Shown: positions 48,204-49,985 of the stretch, piece after piece
Position numbering within the stretch: position 1 is the first letter of the stretch
How the letters are laid out: each line of letters begins with the position of its first letter
NCBI RefSeq assembly: GCF_000245335.1
Contig: NZ_JH600292.1
Location: 1 to 49,985 of the forward strand
Direction of reading: 5' to 3'
Length of the DNA stretch: 49,985 bases
DNA from: Bacillus mojavensis RO-H-1 = KCTC 3706
GTDB lineage: Bacteria; Bacillota; Bacilli; Bacillales; Bacillaceae
Notes under the pieces: generated by a model
The model's input: the letters and a program-made list of their open reading frames with translations, nothing else
Told to the model about the DNA's origin: nothing
Database searches by the model: none
Program-made: the position numbers and the translations under genes

Positions 48204-49766
48204 ATGACCCCAATTATGATGGTTCTCATCTCCATTTTGCTGATTCTACTCGGTTTAGTTGTTGGCTACTATGTTCGTAAAACCATTGCCGAAGCGAAAA
48301 TTGCAGGCGCACGCGGTGCAGCCGAGCAAATTCTTGAAGATGCAAAGCGTGATGCTGAAGCACTGAAAAAAGAAGCTCTGCTTGAAGCAAAGGATGAAAT
48401 CCACAAACTTCGAATAGATGCTGAACAAGAAGTTCGTGAAAGACGAAATGAGCTTCAAAAACAAGAAAACCGTTTACTCCAAAAGGAGGAAAACCTTGAT
48501 CGCAAACATGAGGGAATTGATAAACGGGAAGCGATGTTGGAGAAGAAAGATCATTCTCTGAATGAACGACAACAACATATTGAAGAGATGGAAAGCAAAG
48601 TGGATGAGATGATTCGTATGCAGCAGTCAGAGTTGGAACGAATTTCGAGTCTGACTCGTGACGAAGCGAAACAAATCATTCTTGACCGGGTTGAAAACGA
48701 GCTTTCACATGACATCGCCATCATGACAAAAGAAACTGAGAACCGTGCGAAAGAAGAGGCTGATAAAAAAGCGAAAAACATTCTTTCACTCGCCTTACAG
48801 CGCTGCGCAGCGGACCACGTTGCCGAAACAACGGTATCAGTTGTCAATCTTCCAAATGATGAGATGAAAGGACGTATCATCGGCCGGGAAGGGCGTAACA
48901 TTCGTACGCTTGAAACGCTGACAGGTATTGACCTGATTATCGATGATACCCCTGAAGCTGTCATTCTGTCCGGATTTGATCCGATCAGACGTGAAACAGC
49001 AAGGATTGCTCTTGATAAACTCGTTCAGGATGGCCGTATTCATCCGGCACGGATTGAAGAAATGGTTGAAAAATCTCGCCGCGAGGTCGATGACTACATT
49101 CGTGAGATGGGTGAGCAAACGACATTTGAGGTTGGCGTTCACGGCCTCCACCCAGATCTGATCAAGATTCTCGGCCGCTTAAAGTTCCGTACAAGCTACG
49201 GTCAAAATGTGCTTAAGCATTCCATGGAAGTCGCATTCTTGGCCGGGCTGATGGCATCGGAGCTTGGAGAAGATGCAAAGCTTGCGAAACGGGCGGGACT
49301 CCTTCATGACATCGGAAAAGCGATTGACCATGAAGTAGAAGGAAGCCACGTTGAAATCGGAGTCGAGCTTGCGACTAAATATAAAGAGCACCCAGTCGTA
49401 ATTAACAGTATTGCATCACACCATGGGGACGAGGAGCCGACTTCCATTATCGCTGTGCTGGTAGCTGCAGCAGATGCGCTTTCCGCTGCAAGACCTGGCG
49501 CGAGAAGTGAGACGCTCGAGAACTACATTCGAAGACTTGAAAAGCTCGAAGAAATTTCTGAGTCCTACGAAGGTGTTGAAAAATCATTTGCGATTCAGGC
49601 TGGACGTGAAGTGCGTATTATGGTGAAGCCGGATTCAATAAATGATCTTGAAGCCCATCGCCTGGCGCGAGATATCCGCAAACGAATTGAGGACGAGCTC
49701 GATTATCCAGGTCATATTAAAGTGACAGTCATTAGAGAAACTCGAGCCGTAGAGTATGCAAAATAA
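48204..49766 (+). CDS. rny: Ribonuclease Y
   Basis: RNase Y is the membrane-bound endonuclease that starts decay of most mRNAs in B. subtilis. The 520 residues are normal. An N-terminal membrane helix (residues 5-22, [19 protein letters not shown]) is followed by a long coiled coil (about 30-200, charged heptads). A KH domain ([20 protein letters not shown]) and an HD domain ([20 protein letters not shown]) close the protein. AGAGGAGGTG precedes the ATG. ymdB follows a terminator after 61 bases. PNPase and RNase J2, also in this window, are its partners in RNA decay. Confidence 0.98.
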   Translation: MTPIMMVLISILLILLGLVVGYYVRKTIAEAKIAGARGAAEQILEDAKRDAEALKKEALLEAKDEIHKLRIDAEQEVRERRNELQKQENRLLQKEENLDRKHEGIDKREAMLEKKDHSLNERQQHIEEMESKVDEMIRMQQSELERISSLTRDEAKQIILDRVENELSHDIAIMTKETENRAKEEADKKAKNILSLALQRCAADHVAETTVSVVNLPNDEMKGRIIGREGRNIRTLETLTGIDLIIDDTPEAVILSGFDPIRRETARIALDKLVQDGRIHPARIEEMVEKSRREVDDYIREMGEQTTFEVGVHGLHPDLIKILGRLKFRTSYGQNVLKHSMEVAFLAGLMASELGEDAKLAKRAGLLHDIGKAIDHEVEGSHVEIGVELATKYKEHPVVINSIASHHGDEEPTSIIAVLVAAADALSAARPGARSETLENYIRRLEKLEEISESYEGVEKSFAIQAGREVRIMVKPDSINDLEAHRLARDIRKRIEDELDYPGHIKVTVIRETRAVEYAK

Positions 49767-49797
49767 AGTGATGCGCTAAGCATCACTTTATTTTTTT
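49765..49797 (+). terminator. Intrinsic terminator after rny
   Basis: AAAGTGATGC (49765-49774) pairs with GCATCACTTT (49780-49789), then A and T7. It overlaps the rny stop codon. Confidence 0.88.
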
Positions 49798-49827
49798 GAC
49801 GGCTGAGGAATAGAAAGGATTTACAAA

Positions 49828-49985
49828 ATGAGAATTTTATTTATCGGAGATGTTGTCGGGTCACCGGGCCGCGACATGGTAAAAGAGTATGTGCCCAAGC
49901 TGAAATCAAAATACAAGCCGCATTTTACCATTATAAATGGCGAAAATGCCGCACATGGAAAAGGCTTAACAGAAAAAATCTATCA
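49828..49985 (+). CDS. ymdB: Phosphodiesterase YmdB, N-terminal part (3' end outside window)
   Basis: Only about 52 codons are visible. MRILFIGDVVGSPGRDMVKE and then HFTIINGENAAHGKG match YmdB, a metallophosphoesterase acting on 2',3'-cyclic nucleotides, with roles in biofilm and motility decisions. The metal-binding GDVVG and NGENA motifs are intact. It regularly follows rny. AGAAAGGA lies before the ATG at 49828. Confidence 0.93.
   Translation, partial: MRILFIGDVVGSPGRDMVKEYVPKLKSKYKPHFTIINGENAAHGKGLTEKIY

Overview
The window is an ordinary, gene-dense stretch of a Bacillus chromosome, almost certainly from the Bacillus subtilis group. Gene order from tsf-pyrH-frr through polC, nusA-infB, pnpA, spoVFA/B-asd-dapG-dapA, spoIIIE, recA and rny-ymdB matches what I remember of B. 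subtilis 168, and all genes lie on the plus strand. Most proteins look near identical to 168 from memory, but PbpX, the SpoIIIE linker and RodZ are visibly diverged, so a close relative or subspecies is more likely than 168 itself. All family-length and strain comparisons here are from memory, not from a search.

Layout: 1-2.0 kb translation and UMP kinase (tsf end, pyrH, frr). 2.1-7.9 kb envelope precursors, isoprenoids, intramembrane proteolysis and tRNA charging (uppS, cdsA, dxr, rasP, proS). 8.0-12.3 kb the replicative polymerase polC. 12.7-19.7 kb the rimP-nusA-rnpM-ylxQ-infB-ylxP-rbfA-truB-ribC run. 19.8-22.4 kb rpsO and pnpA. 22.5-25.1 kb ylxY, mlpA, ymxH. 25.3-30.1 kb dipicolinate and diaminopimelate synthesis (spoVFA, spoVFB, asd, dapG, dapA). 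30.3-35.5 kb rnjB, tepA joined to a ylzJ-like tail, spoIIIE. 35.6-43.5 kb the ymfC-ymfD pair and the conserved ymfF-ymfH-ymfI-ymfJ-ymfK-rodZ block. 43.5-49.8 kb pgsA, cinA, recA, pbpX, rny and the start of ymdB. Many gene groups end in recognisable intrinsic terminators, and several promoters and one LexA box can be read.

How the genes work together: the left half is mostly information processing (initiation, ribosome maturation, RNA decay, replication) together with lipid-carrier and phospholipid synthesis. The middle holds a sporulation-linked branch in which aspartate is turned into dihydrodipicolinate and then dipicolinate for the spore core. Chromosome translocation (SpoIIIE), a spore-outgrowth protease (TepA), cell-shape control (RodZ) and DNA repair (RecA) follow.

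The most striking feature is not a new system. Ten genes carry single-base reading-frame breaks at twelve or more sites. These include uppS, cdsA, proS and ribC, whose products a living cell of this kind should not be able to lose, so the breaks are most simply sequence or assembly errors; the joined product is described for each. Two other differences are in frame and may be real: a probable 45-base loss in spoVFA and a deletion that joins tepA to a ylzJ-like gene. I found no mobile element, CRISPR array, prophage, tRNA, rRNA, biosynthetic cluster or defence system, and no clear candidate for an undescribed system. The best unexplained genes are ymfK and ymfJ, and ylxY, whose deacetylase motif is degenerate.
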